Shown here: positions 48,702 through 57,902 of the stretch, one piece after another
How the letters are laid out: every line of letters begins with the position of its first letter
Position numbering within the stretch: the stretch's first letter is position 1
NCBI GenBank assembly: GCA_023614405.1
Contig: CM042696.1
Location: 336,031,211 to 336,095,210, forward strand
DNA: 64,000 bases
Direction: 5' to 3'
Source of the DNA: Avena insularis
Taxonomy: Eukaryota > Streptophyta > Magnoliopsida > Poales > Poaceae
Notes under the pieces: model-generated
Databases searched by the model: none
What the model saw: the letters and a program-made list of their open reading frames with translations, nothing else
What the model was told of the DNA's origin: nothing
Program-made: the position numbers and the translations under genes

Positions 48702-50791
48702 CACATGGATCCACTAGAGTTCATTGCATGTGTGTTCTTTTCATAAACCACATGGATCCACTAGAGTTCATTGCATGTGTGTTCTTTTCATAAACCAGCA
48801 CTAGAATCATTGCATGTGTGTTCTTTCCATGAACCACATCTAGAGTCATTACATGTGTGTTCTTTTCATAAACCACATGGACCCACCAGTGTCATTGGTT
48901 GTGTGTTCTTTTCACAAACCACATACAGATCCACTAGAGTTCATTGCATGCGTGTTCTTTTCTTAAACCACATATGGATCCACCAGAGTCATTGCATGTG
49001 TGTTCTTTTCCTAAACCACAACTAGAGTCATTGCATTTGTGTTTTTTTCATAAACCACCACTAGAGTTCATTGCATTTGTGTTCTTTTCATAAACCACAT
49101 CTAGAGTCATTGCATGTGTGTTCTTTCATAAACCACCACTAGAGTCATTGCATGTGTGTTCTTTTCATAAACCACCTATGGATCCACCAGAGTCATCACA
49201 TGACTGTTCTTTTCCTAAAACACATATGGATCCACAAGTGTCATTGCATGTATGTTCTTTTCATAAACCACATGGATCCACTGGAGTTCATTGCATGTCT
49301 GTTCTTTTCATAAACCACATGGATCTACTAGATTTCATTGCATGTGTGTTCTTTTCATAAACCACATGGATCCACTAGAGTTCATTGCATGTGTGTTCTT
49401 TTCATAAACCAGCACTAGAATCATTGCATGTGTGTTCTTTCCATGAACCACATCTAGAGTCATTACATGTGTGTTCTTTTCATAAACCACATGGACCCAC
49501 CAGTGTCATTGGTTGTGTGTTCTTTTCACAAACCACATACAGATCCACTAGAGTTCATTGCATGCGTGTTCTTTTCTTAAACCACATATGGATCCACCAG
49601 AGTCATTGCATGTGTGTTCTTTTCCTAAACCACAACTAGAGTCATTGCATTTGTGTTTTTTTCATAAACCACCACTAGAGTTCATTGCATTTGTGTTCTT
49701 TTCATAAACCACATCTAGAGTCATTGCATGTGTGTTCTTTCATAAACCACCACTAGAGTCATTGCATGTGTGTTCTTTTCATAAACCACCTATGGATCCA
49801 CCAGAGTCATCGCATGACTGTTCTTTTCCTAAAACACATATGGATCCACAAGTGTCATTGCATGTATGTTCTTTTCATAAACCACATGGATCCACTGGAG
49901 TTCATTGCATGTCTGTTCTTTTCATAAACCACATGGATCCACTAGATTTCATTGCATGTGTGTTCTTTTCATAAACCACATGGATCCACTAGAGTTCATT
50001 GCATGTGTGTTCTTTTCATAAACCAGCACTAGAATCATTGCATGTGTGTTCTTTCCATGAACCACATCTAGAGTCATTACATGTGTGTTCTTTTCATAAA
50101 CCACATGGACCCACCAGTGTCATTGGTTGTGTGTTCTTTTCACAAACCACATACAGATCCACTAGAGTTCATTGCATGCGTGTTCTTTTCTTAAACCACA
50201 TATGGATCCACCAGAGTCATTGCATGTGTGTTCTTTTCCTAAACCACAACTAGAGTCATTGCATTTGTGTTTTTTTCATAAACCACCACTAGAGTTCATT
50301 GCATTTGTGTTCTTTTCATAAACCACATCTAGAGTCATTGCATGTGTGTTCTTTCATAAACCACCACTAGAGTCATTGCATGTGTGTTCTTTTCATAAAC
50401 CACCTATGGATCCACCAGAGTCATCGCATGACTGTTCTTTTCCTAAAACACATATGGATCCACAAGTGTCATTGCATGTATGTTCTTTTCATAAACCACA
50501 TGGATCCACTGGAGTTCATTGCATGTCTGTTCTTTTCATAAACCACATGGATCCACTAGATTTCATTGCATGTGTGTTCTTTTCATAAATCACATGGATC
50601 CACTAGATTCCAATGCATGTGTGTTGTTTTCATCAACTACACATGGATGCACTAGAGTCATTTGCATGTGTGTTCTTTTCATAAACCACATGGATACACT
50701 AGAGTCATTTGCATGTTTGTTATTTTCATAAACCACATGGATCCACCCAGGTCATTTGCATGTGTGTTGTTTTCATAAACCACATGGATCC
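48702..50791. repeat. Minisatellite array, block 3 and right border
   Basis: The same monomer family and orientation continue for 2.1 kb. The first 1.85 kb are three copies of a 614-bp higher-order unit. The last four to five monomers (50600-50791) are visibly decayed: CATCAACTACACATGGATGC, GAGTCATTTGCATG with an extra T, GGATACACTAG, CCACCCAGGTC. The array stops after CACATGGATCC at 50791, and unrelated sequence (TAACCTTAGGAG) follows. This is the only array border inside the window. Confidence 0.95.
48720..50561. repeat. Higher-order repeat, 614-bp period, three copies
   Basis: Landmarks repeat exactly 614 bp apart: 48771, 49385 and 49999, and again 49118, 49732 and 50346. Private variants occur in all three, such as CACATACAGATCCACTAG, GTTCTTTCCATGAACC, GTGTTTTTTTCATAAACC and CATGACTGTTC. 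I noticed only isolated base differences (CATCACATGACTG against CATCGCATGACTG; GGATCTACTAG against GGATCCACTAG). This unit does not occur in block 1. Confidence 0.92.
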
Positions 50792-51450
50792 TAACCTTAG
50801 GAGAGCCCTAACCTTAGCCCCCAATGGTGGCCATTAGATCGAGTCTTCTAGAAGGCACGCCCCAAGACACTTGTTCTGCATCACGATTGTTACATACCGT
50901 TCGATCGGGGCGCTTGGACGATTGCGATGGTTCTTTGTAAGAGCGATCTACGAGTAGGCTGTTCTGCGACATGATTGGCCATGCATACCGTCCGCTTATT
51001 GTGGAAAAACTGGCAATACCGCACACTCCCACTTGCCAGGGTCACGCGTTCCTTGGGCCCACCTGCCAGTGTCACGTCCAATTTACTTCTCTTCTTTCCC
51101 CTCGAAGCCTCTTTCCCCACCTGCGTGCAAATGACACAGACACAATTTGTTGTCCCCCATCCTCCCGTTTGCTGCCGGCATGTTGCCCTCCCCGACCAGC
51201 TTGCAGGATATATATGAATAAATAAATTGAGCTTGCAAGTATGAATAATGGTGTATGGTTATGAACAATTAGATTCTCTCTTATTCATCTTGTTTAGTTA
51301 AGCAGTTCATTTGGGCCAGATGCAAAAATTTAAGCCCCAAACTGTGTCTCTGTGTTTGGTGCATCAAATGCCACGAATGTTGGTGTTACCTATAATTTTC
51401 TCTACACATTCTACACATTCGCGTGCTCCCAGGGATAATTATATACAATG
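50792..51450. other. Unique sequence beside the array, no gene seen
   Basis: It starts with CTAACCTTAGGAGAGCCCTAACCTTAG, a short direct repeat. It contains a near-duplicate pair, CACTTGCCAGGGTCACG and CACCTGCCAGTGTCACG (about 51031-51075). A GATATATATGAATAAATAAA stretch (about 51207) could serve as a TATA element. Pyrimidine-rich sequence ending CTCCCAG (about 51425-51435) could be a splice acceptor before the gene fragment that follows. The frames present are short and overlapping, without known motifs. Confidence 0.4.
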
Positions 51451-51714
51451 AGGTTATGACTCTACTACTATGCGGACCTATCCGAGATTAGATCTTACAA
51501 CTTCGAGGCTCTTGCGTGGGAATAGGAGCCAAGGGTTGTATATGGTGGGTATGGAGTAGGAGGATTACAGATCAATGACCGTCCTTTCAAACACGTAAGA
51601 TTGCTGGTGGAGTATTGAAGAATTTACGAGCATTCTAAGCTAGAGATGGTGCCGCCTTATGATGAGGATGGAAACAACCACTACGATTACTACGACGACT
51701 ATCCGTCAGATTGA
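51451..51714 (+). pseudogene. Decayed 3' exon of an unidentified host-type gene
   Basis: One frame reads as protein for about 88 codons with two internal stops. It begins LYYYADLSEIRSYNFEALAWE, then TAG, EPRVVYGGYGVGGLQINDRP, FKHVRLLVEY, TGA, RIYEHSKLEMVPPYDEDG and an acidic, Tyr/Asp-rich end (HYDYYDDYPSD) followed by TGA. The composition, with mixed hydrophobic and charged blocks and a natural-looking C-terminus, is unlike the non-coding sequence around it. What follows looks like a 3' UTR. I do not recognise the family. It could be the last exon of a captured or decayed host gene. Confidence 0.4.
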
Positions 51715-52104
51715 TGGATCGTGTGGGTCTGCTCCTGATGTATTCTCTTCAGGTTATCTCTTTGTGTGTTCAGTTTTTTTAGTGAACGTCAATGAATTAT
51801 GCAAGTTCTATGCAGTGCTCGTGTAATACAATGGATGTTTTACCTATTTCCATGAGATCGTGTGTAGTACCTCTTACAATTTAACTGTTTTTTCAGGTTC
51901 GTGTAGTAATTCTGATAGATGCTGGGTTTATAACAATCCTCAAACAACTTACAACTATGAATTATAGCAGATTATTACAATCCTCAGTAAACTTGACAGT
52001 AATAAAATGAGGCATAAAATTTGCACTTGCACTAAACACAACCGAAATTGCAACCATCCTAAACATTATCTAAACCCAGATCGCACCTACTGTAAAGAGC
52101 GGTA
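51715..52104. other. Noncoding: 3' UTR-like (plus) meeting intron-like (minus)
   Basis: The left half after the stop at 51714 is T-rich (TTATCTCTTTGTGTGTTCAG, CATGAGATCGTGTG), like a plant 3' UTR on the plus strand. The right half, read on the minus strand, begins at the splice donor GTGAGT. It continues T/G-rich (GTTTAGATAATGTTTAGG, GGTTGCAATTTCGG), like the first intron of a plant gene. No ORF is supported. The meeting point, around 51900, may be a rearrangement junction. Confidence 0.35.
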
Positions 52105-52157
52105 ACTCACCCGCAATTAGCCAAAACTACTTCTTCCTCGGTAGTAGGATCTGCCAT
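52105..52157 (-). pseudogene. Possible first coding exon with splice donor (gene fragment)
   Basis: On the minus strand an ATG at 52157 opens MADPTTEEEVVLANC and runs into CGG|GTGAGT, a good plant splice donor at 52110-52105. About 470 bp upstream (to ~52630) are C-rich with CTCTCCCTCC and GCCTCCGCCACC runs, as in grass 5' UTRs. That upstream part is open in one frame for 167 codons but only from a non-ATG start, so I treat it as leader. No second exon is found downstream on this strand, so this would be an isolated 5' gene fragment. The family is unknown. Confidence 0.33.
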
Positions 52158-52666
52158 CCTCCATGCTGCTTAGCTCGTCGGTGGCGGAGGCGGGCTAGAT
52201 CCTCGAAACGGTGGCGGAGGCGTGCGACATTGAAGCCCGGGAACAACGAATTGGCATAGCAAATTGGCGCTGGAAGTAAAATGTCCAAAGGGATCGTTCT
52301 GCTTGGAGGGTGGATTTTGACGCTGCCGGTGCTAGGGGAAAGGAGGGAGAGGATTTGTGAAAGTAGTGAACGCACCAAGCCACTTAGTTCCTCGATTTGA
52401 CTAAGAGGTTGCCGCATTGGCGCTCGCGTCACTAACAGATTACTGACATGTGGATCCCGACCGTCTACTTCACAGGGCAGTTTAGCGGAATGTTTGAATT
52501 TGGTAGGTGTGAGATGAGTTTGCCTCGAAATGGCCCCTCTCGGTAGTTGGCATCCCAACTTTGTGAAACACGGCAATTTCAGGCAACTTAGGTACCGTGA
52601 TGCACTCGCCAGGGAACGTTCGGGCCGCAAACCCGTGGTGAGCGGCTACAAGACTTCATGCTATGA

Positions 52667-53480
52667 TTTTCGCAGATCGCACACACTATCCCAGAGGTGG
52701 AGGACGCCGCCATTATTGGCGCGTTCACCATGAATGTGCGTGATAGCAAGATGTGCGAGGAGCTTAACATGCATCCCATAAGGAGCACCCCACGAGTCGT
52801 GGGTGTTGGCTGACCTCTCCTTAGCAGAGGAAGGACGCCTTGCGCCCGAGGATGCTACCAGGGAAGCCGCTGGAGTGGTAGACCCAGGAAGCACAGCTGC
52901 GAAGAAGAGCGTCTCACGTAAGAGGGGCCTCCGACGGGCTTTGGCTGCAGAGCCTAGTGTTCCCACCGGGGCTGAAACGAAGACCAAACCGGAGGAAGAA
53001 GTGGTGCCACGGGGAAGTGGTGTCCTGTGCACGAGTCCGATGACCATGACGCTTGGAACTGCCGCCCCATCCTCGGTTACACCGAGGGATGGAAGAGGCA
53101 CATCGCTGAGTAGGGGGCTAACAGTACCTTCAGGAACTATTACCGCTGCAACAAGGCCGGCCATCATGCGAAGAACTTCCCCGTCCGGCCTGGGCCAGGC
53201 GCCCCCACCGGAGGTCGCGGGGGCAACATGGGCACTACATGAGTAGAAGATTGAGGCAGTGGAGACGGAGCAAGAGCGGAGCGCGGAGGGGGCCACGGCA
53301 ATACAACCTCCTCAACCGCGCGACAACGACCCTACTATCAACCAAGGTGGCCACAATGACGGGTTCGGGCAGTACCCACAAGTACAGGACTGCACGTACC
53401 CACACGGAGGAGCCTATGCCATGACTTTCCACTAGGAGTTTAACAGTTTCTCCTATGAACTATGCGCCTAACAGCCTAGC
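52667..53480 (+). pseudogene. gag: Gag C-terminal half of a non-autonomous Tat-like element
   Basis: The gag signature FSQIAHTIPEVEDAAIIGAF, TMNVRDSKMCEELNMH starts right after a TGA at 52664. A frameshift near 52795 leads to VLADLSLAEEGRLAPEDA and a basic stretch. Another near 53010 gives KWCPVHESDDHDAWNCRP, a C/H-rich motif. Then RNYYRCNKAGHHAKNFPV is a CCHC zinc knuckle in which the first Cys is Tyr and the last Cys is Phe. Stops follow before the protease frame at about 53407. The N-terminal half of gag is missing, because unrelated gene-fragment sequence lies directly upstream. Confidence 0.8.
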
Positions 53481-54182
53481 CCGAAGGCGCAGCGCCCACT
53501 TTGGTGGTCTCGTGTGGCGATTACCTTTGATTTGGGAGATCACCTAGACCGCATCGCCATGGTCGGCACGCTACCCTTGGTGGTCTCCCCCATCATAAAG
53601 AACGTCAAAGTTACCAAGATGCTGGTGGATGGAGGGGCTAGCATCAACATCCTCTCGGCAAAGCTTTTGGATAAGCTCGGGATCACAGAGGATCAATTAG
53701 CCCCTACGAGGTCTTTTCTAGGCATAAGCCTGGGAGCTATCCAGCCGTGGGGGAAGATCGAACTACCAGTCACAATCGGCACTCAAGACAACTACCGCAC
53801 TAAGAACATCATCTTCGATGTTGCAGATATTTCCCTGCCGTATAACGACATAATAGGGCACCCTGCCTTGGAAAAGTTCATGGTAGTCTCCCACCATGCC
53901 AACAACTTGCTCAAGCTTCCCTCCTCGTGGGGGACCTTGACCATCAAAGGTGATATCAGGACAACCGTTTTCTTCTCTAAAGAACTGTTCAAACTGGCAG
54001 CCACTGCTTTTCCTGTGACTAACACTAACCCTTTGTCCGACTCGGACCAACCTTTCACCCTGATTCCCGGCTCGCCCGATAAAAGGCTGCGACCCTTTCT
54101 AGAACATAGTTCCGATGACAATTCTAGTACTGGTGGCTCTCCGAGTAAGCGAAAAACTTCTCGCATCCACCCTACTAACTAA
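53407..54182 (+). pseudogene. pro: Tat-like retropepsin (protease) ORF, pol absent
   Basis: From about 53418 the frame reads AMTFH, stop, EFNSFSYELCA, stop, and then is open from 53457 to the stop at 54182. It contains RVAITFDLGDHLDRIAMVG, LPLVVSPIIKN, the active-site region MLVDGGASINILS, LPVTIGTQDNYRTKNIIFDV, and LPYNDIIGHPALEKFMVVSH. Related proteins have ILGRPAL at the last motif. The catalytic D-G-G is intact. The C-terminal tail is Ser/Asp-rich, ends SRIHPTN, and leads straight into a GC-rich tandem repeat instead of RT. Confidence 0.85.
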
Positions 54183-54183
54183 A

Positions 54184-54476
54184 ATGCCCGGGAGCATGCG
54201 TGGTTCTCCCGGCAACCTTAAAAGCCCGAGTGTGAGTGGAGGTTCCCCCGGCAAATGAAAGCCCGGAAGCGTGTGTGGTGCTCCCGAAAACCTTAAAAGC
54301 CCGGGTGTGAGTGGAGGTTCCCATGACAAATGAAATCTCGGGAGCATACGTGGTGCTCCCGGCAACCTTAAAAGCCTGGGTGTGAGTGGAGGTTCCCCCG
54401 AACTAAAATCCCGGGAGCGTGCATGGTGCTCCCGGCCACAAAAAGCCTGGGAGTGAGTGTAGTACTCCCGACAAAT
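54184..54476. repeat. 75-bp GC-rich tandem repeat with internal inverted pairs
   Basis: About four units lie one after another; CCTTAAAAGC recurs at 54216, 54291 and 54366, a period of 75 bp. Each unit has CCCGGGAGC.TG..TGGTGCTCCCGG, an inverted pair that can form a short hairpin, then GTGTGAGTGGAGGTTCCC. The last unit is shortened (CACAAAAAGCCTGGGAGTG). It begins two bases after the protease stop. Its role is unknown. Confidence 0.85.
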
Positions 54477-55201
54477 GCGATGAATACTAGCGTATTTGGC
54501 CTAGCCCGCCTATGTGTAAAACGCTTGTAAACCAGGGGCTACCCCTGTTTTGGAATGAGAATCCCGTTGCTCTAGTTTTTCCGCCCGTTTTCATTTGCCG
54601 AGCTTTTTTTGGGATTTTGCATTCCTTTGGATTTTCTCGGGACCGAACATGGGTAATGATACTGTCAGGCCAAGAAACGTCATACTCTCATGATCCACTA
54701 TGAGGTATGAGCATTGTGCTCTAGGCATTACCGACGAGAACTAAATCACGAAGACACACCTCCCACGTCAGGCCCCAAGTTGGCAACACCGTGCGCCCTG
54801 ATCAAGTGCACGACACCCTGTTTTAAACCTGAGGCATGGGTAAGATGCCGTAAGGTGTGTTCCATGTGTTTCAGGATAAGCAGCAGATGGATGAGCAAAA
54901 AGAGGCCAAGGTAAGGTCTCGGCGAGGGTGTAAGGCTCACCGCTAGATGGGAGTAGAAGCGACCACGCGCCTTCCAGGGGCGGCTGGCCCCGCAAGCAAG
55001 GCATGAGTCGACTTCAAGGCTGGAACCAAGGGAATGGGAGCAAGGTGCCTAAGACGATGAACAACGCCCCCACGGGCCCCGTAGTGGCATAAAGGCGACA
55101 AAGGACAGACGAATCAAGGACAACCATAAGCATGATACGGCAGGGAAAAGAGCAAATAACGCAAAGGCAAAGGTAATTATGTTCATAATAGCCAATTGGC
55201 A
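54477..55201. other. Noncoding spacer of the Tat-like remnant
   Basis: No supported gene. It contains CTTGTAAACCAGGGGCTACCCCTG, whose GGGGCTACCCC is a small palindrome, then mixed sequence with short frames on both strands and no motif. On the minus strand it would be the 3' side of the antisense B3-like ORF. Confidence 0.45.
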
Positions 55202-56041
55202 TTACATTTGAGAAATGTACAATGCAGCAACCGACACATAGAAGACGCTTGACGGAAGGGTGCAGGCAAAAGGCTGTGCGCTGGGAAAAGGGGGCAATTG
55301 CCGCTCCCTACCGCTCCCAGCGGTGCCTCGTTGCCTAGTCAACCCCCTGGCATCACCTGGATCAGGAGGAGAACCCCCCCGACCCCCATCATCAGAGAGG
55401 TAGGGGTAGTAGCTGTGGCAACACATGGTGTCATCGAAGATCTTCACCACGAACTGCCTGTTCCCGCAGAAGCGGAGCTTCAGCACATGACGAGCCCGAA
55501 GCTGGTACCACTTTGCAAACGAAGGACACCCCTTGCCCAGGAGCATGCAGCCCTCTTCACCTACCTCCATTCGGAGGTCCCATATGGGCTGCCTTCGCTT
55601 GACTCCCGCAGCTCCACATCACGCAACAGAACGCCGCTCAGTTCATCAGCAAGCAGGCGAGGAAGCGCCAACCGCTTCTTGTATCCAATGCCCAGGACAA
55701 CCAAGAACTGAAAGCCCACTAGGTCCACCATGTACTCCTCCTGGGATCGGGAGGGGGAGAACGACAAATTGAGCTGGTGGGAAAGACGATAACCGCCCTG
55801 ACCATCATGCCGGGGCTGCATCTGCTATTTGGAGAAGGAGAATGGCGACCAGGAGGGCCTCCCCTTCCGCGGCCGCTGAGGGCGGGGTCTCAGCATGCGG
55901 TTGCGGGCGATCTACGCTAGCATTAGAGGAGATGCGACAGCCTCAGCGCCAGCGCCTGCGTCGTGGCCTCTCCAACAAGGCCAGAGGCATCTCCCCCACC
56001 AGAGAAGGAGGATCGTTGTCACCAGAACTGCCTAGCGCCAT
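55202..56041 (-). pseudogene. Antisense ORF with B3-like DNA-binding domain, frameshifted
   Basis: On the strand opposite gag-pro, an ATG at 56041 opens MALGSSGDNDPPSLVGEMPL and an Arg-rich run (RPRRRRWR), then a TGA. After more breaks, 55561-55821 reads LVGFQFLVVLGIGYKKRLALP, LLADELSGVLLRDVELRES. A one-base shift near 55568 leads to 55202-55570 with GEEGCMLLGKGCPSFAKWYQL, RARHVLKLRFCGNRQFVVKIFDD. The order of strands, the G[WC]..FAKW..L....L.LRF...QFVVKIFD pattern and the 100-residue size fit a plant B3 domain. The match is by eye. Antisense ORFs near the 3' end are known from Tat elements such as maize Grande. A nuclear DNA-binding role is inference. Confidence 0.62.
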
Positions 56042-56123
56042 AATCTTCGCCACCGAGCAGGGAGTTTAAAGGGAAAGGCCGTGGGTGAATTGGAGAATAA
56101 GCCATACCCCCGCAGCTTCCCTC

Positions 56124-56133
56124 CCTTTTATAA
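56124..56133 (-). promoter_or_regulatory. TATA box for the antisense B3-like ORF
   Basis: TTATAAAAGG on the minus strand lies about 85 bp upstream of the ATG at 56041, a usual plant TATA-to-start distance. It supports independent antisense transcription of the ORF. The copia insertion at 56223 lies about 90 bp further upstream and would have cut off any more distal promoter. Confidence 0.55.
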
Positions 56134-56222
56134 CAAACAGGGAGGGGGACCGATTGCTGCCCACCTTGCCGGCTTGCAGGAGGGCAACAATCACGCTCCC
56201 CAAAAATTATTTTGCAGGAACC

Positions 56223-57889
56223 TGTTGGAGATATGCCCAAGAGGCAATAATAATAGTGGTTATTATTATATCTTTGTGTTTATGATGAATGTTTGCATCC
56301 CATGCTATAATTGTATTATAAGGAAACACTAATACATGTGGGTTTTGTAGACATAAAAGAGTCCCTAGTAAGCCTCTTGTTGAACTAGCTTGTTGATTAA
56401 TAGATGATCATGGTTTCCTGATCATGGACATTGGATGTCATTAATAACAAGGTTATATCATTAGGAGAATGATGTGATGGACACACACACCCATAGTAAG
56501 TGTAGCATAATATCAAGTCATTAAGTTCGTATTGCTACAAGCTTTCAAATGCATAGTAACCTAATCCTTCGACCATGAGGTCATGTTAATCACCATCACC
56601 GGATGGGTACTTTGATGACATCAAACACCACTTCGTAACTGGGTGGTTATAAAGGTGTCATTGGGTATTCTGAAAGTATGTGTTGAAGCGCATGGACCAA
56701 GATTGGGATTTGTCCATCCATATGACGGATAGATATTCTCTGGGCCCTCTCGGTGGAATGTCATCTAGTTAGCTTGCAAGCATGTGACTAGGTCACAAGG
56801 GATGACACATCATGGAACGAGTAAAAGAGTACTTATCAGTAACGAGGTAGAACTAGGTATGGAGATACCGACGATCAAACCTCGGATAAGTAGAGTATCG
56901 CGTGACAAAGGGAATTGGTTTCGTATGTTAATGGTTCTATCGATCACGAAGTCATCGTTGAATATGTGGGAGCCGTTATGGATCTCCAGATCCCGCTGAT
57001 GGTTATTGATCGGAGAGGTGTCTCCATCATGTCTGCATATTCACGAACCGTAGGGTGACACACTTAAGGTTCGAAGTTGTTTTAAGTAGATATGGAATGT
57101 GCGTTGGAGACCAAATGTTGTTCGTAGTCTCGGATTGGATCTGGGACATCACGAGGAGATCCGGAATTGTCTGGAGAATAAGATTCATATAATGGAGATC
57201 ATTTTCTAGGTTCGGAAATGTTCCTGAGTGTTTTTATGGGGATTCTAGAAGGTTTGGAATGTTCCGGAAAGTTCCAGAAGGTTCCGTGGACTTTACTTGA
57301 AAACCAAGAAAGGAAAGGGGCAGACTTGGGGGGAAGGAAACTCCCTCGCCCCTCTCCCTTGTGCGCCGACCCTAGGAGGTGGGCCTAGGGGTGGGAACCC
57401 TAGGCCGCACCCCTCCCTCTATATATAGAGGGGTGGAGGCGCCACCCCCCTTGCCCCTCCACTCTTTGCCCTAGCCGCCTCTCTCCTCCTCCTTCGCTCT
57501 CCACGAAGCCCTGCAAAATTCTCTACTCCACCACCACCACCACCACGCCGTCGTGCTGCTGGGATTCCGTGGAGAGATCTACTACCTCCGCTGCTCGCTG
57601 GAACGGGGAGAGGAAGGTCTGCATCGACTCCGCACGTGTGACTGACTACGGAAGCGCTGCCGGAACACGGCACCGGAAGCATCGTCCACTCGATCTTGAG
57701 ATCGGCAAGTGATCGTCTACATCAACCATGAGATCCGATCTCGCACAAGGCTTTCGGATCTACAAGGGTTAGTACAGATCTATCTCGTTGCACATGTCTA
57801 ATAGATTAGATCTTGGCTTTTATCTAGATTAGATCTGGGTTTTGTTAGTTCTTGCGGTAGAATTTTTTTTCCATGCTACGAACCCATTA
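56223..57889 (+). repeat. 5' LTR of the copia element (~1.67 kb)
   Basis: It starts TGTTGGAGATATGCCCAAG and ends near ACGAACCCATTA just before the PBS; the expected terminal CA has probably mutated. Its first 0.9 kb align with 63103-64000 with scattered differences and a ten-base deletion in the right LTR (CATGGAACGAGTAAAAGAG against CATGGAGAG). The frame on the minus strand at 57419-57682 is a chance ORF in the GC-rich leader. Confidence 0.93.
57418..57430 (+). promoter_or_regulatory. LTR promoter TATA box
   Basis: CTCTATATATAGAGG lies about 1.2 kb into the LTR after a GC-rich stretch. It is where BARE-type LTRs carry their TATA box. Transcription would start some 30 bp downstream. Confidence 0.75.
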
Positions 57890-57890
57890 G

Positions 57891-57902
57891 TGGTATCAGA
57901 GC
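57891..57902 (+). promoter_or_regulatory. Primer binding site of the copia element
   Basis: TGGTATCAGAGC, complementary to initiator-Met tRNA, directly follows the 5' LTR. Confidence 0.88.

Noticed and set aside
52127..52630. 167-codon minus-strand frame as a full gene
   Set aside because: It opens only from a TTG codon and reads through C-rich sequence. The better model is a 5' leader followed by a short ATG exon and splice donor, listed with low confidence.
52661..53296. 211-codon minus-strand frame opposite the gag remnant
   Set aside because: It is the reverse shadow of gag sequence whose plus-strand motifs (TIPEVEDAAIIGAF, CNKAGHHAKN) are recognisable.
57419..57682. 87-codon minus-strand frame in the copia LTR
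   Set aside because: It overlaps the LTR TATA box and GC-rich leader, has low-complexity Gly runs, and shows no domain.
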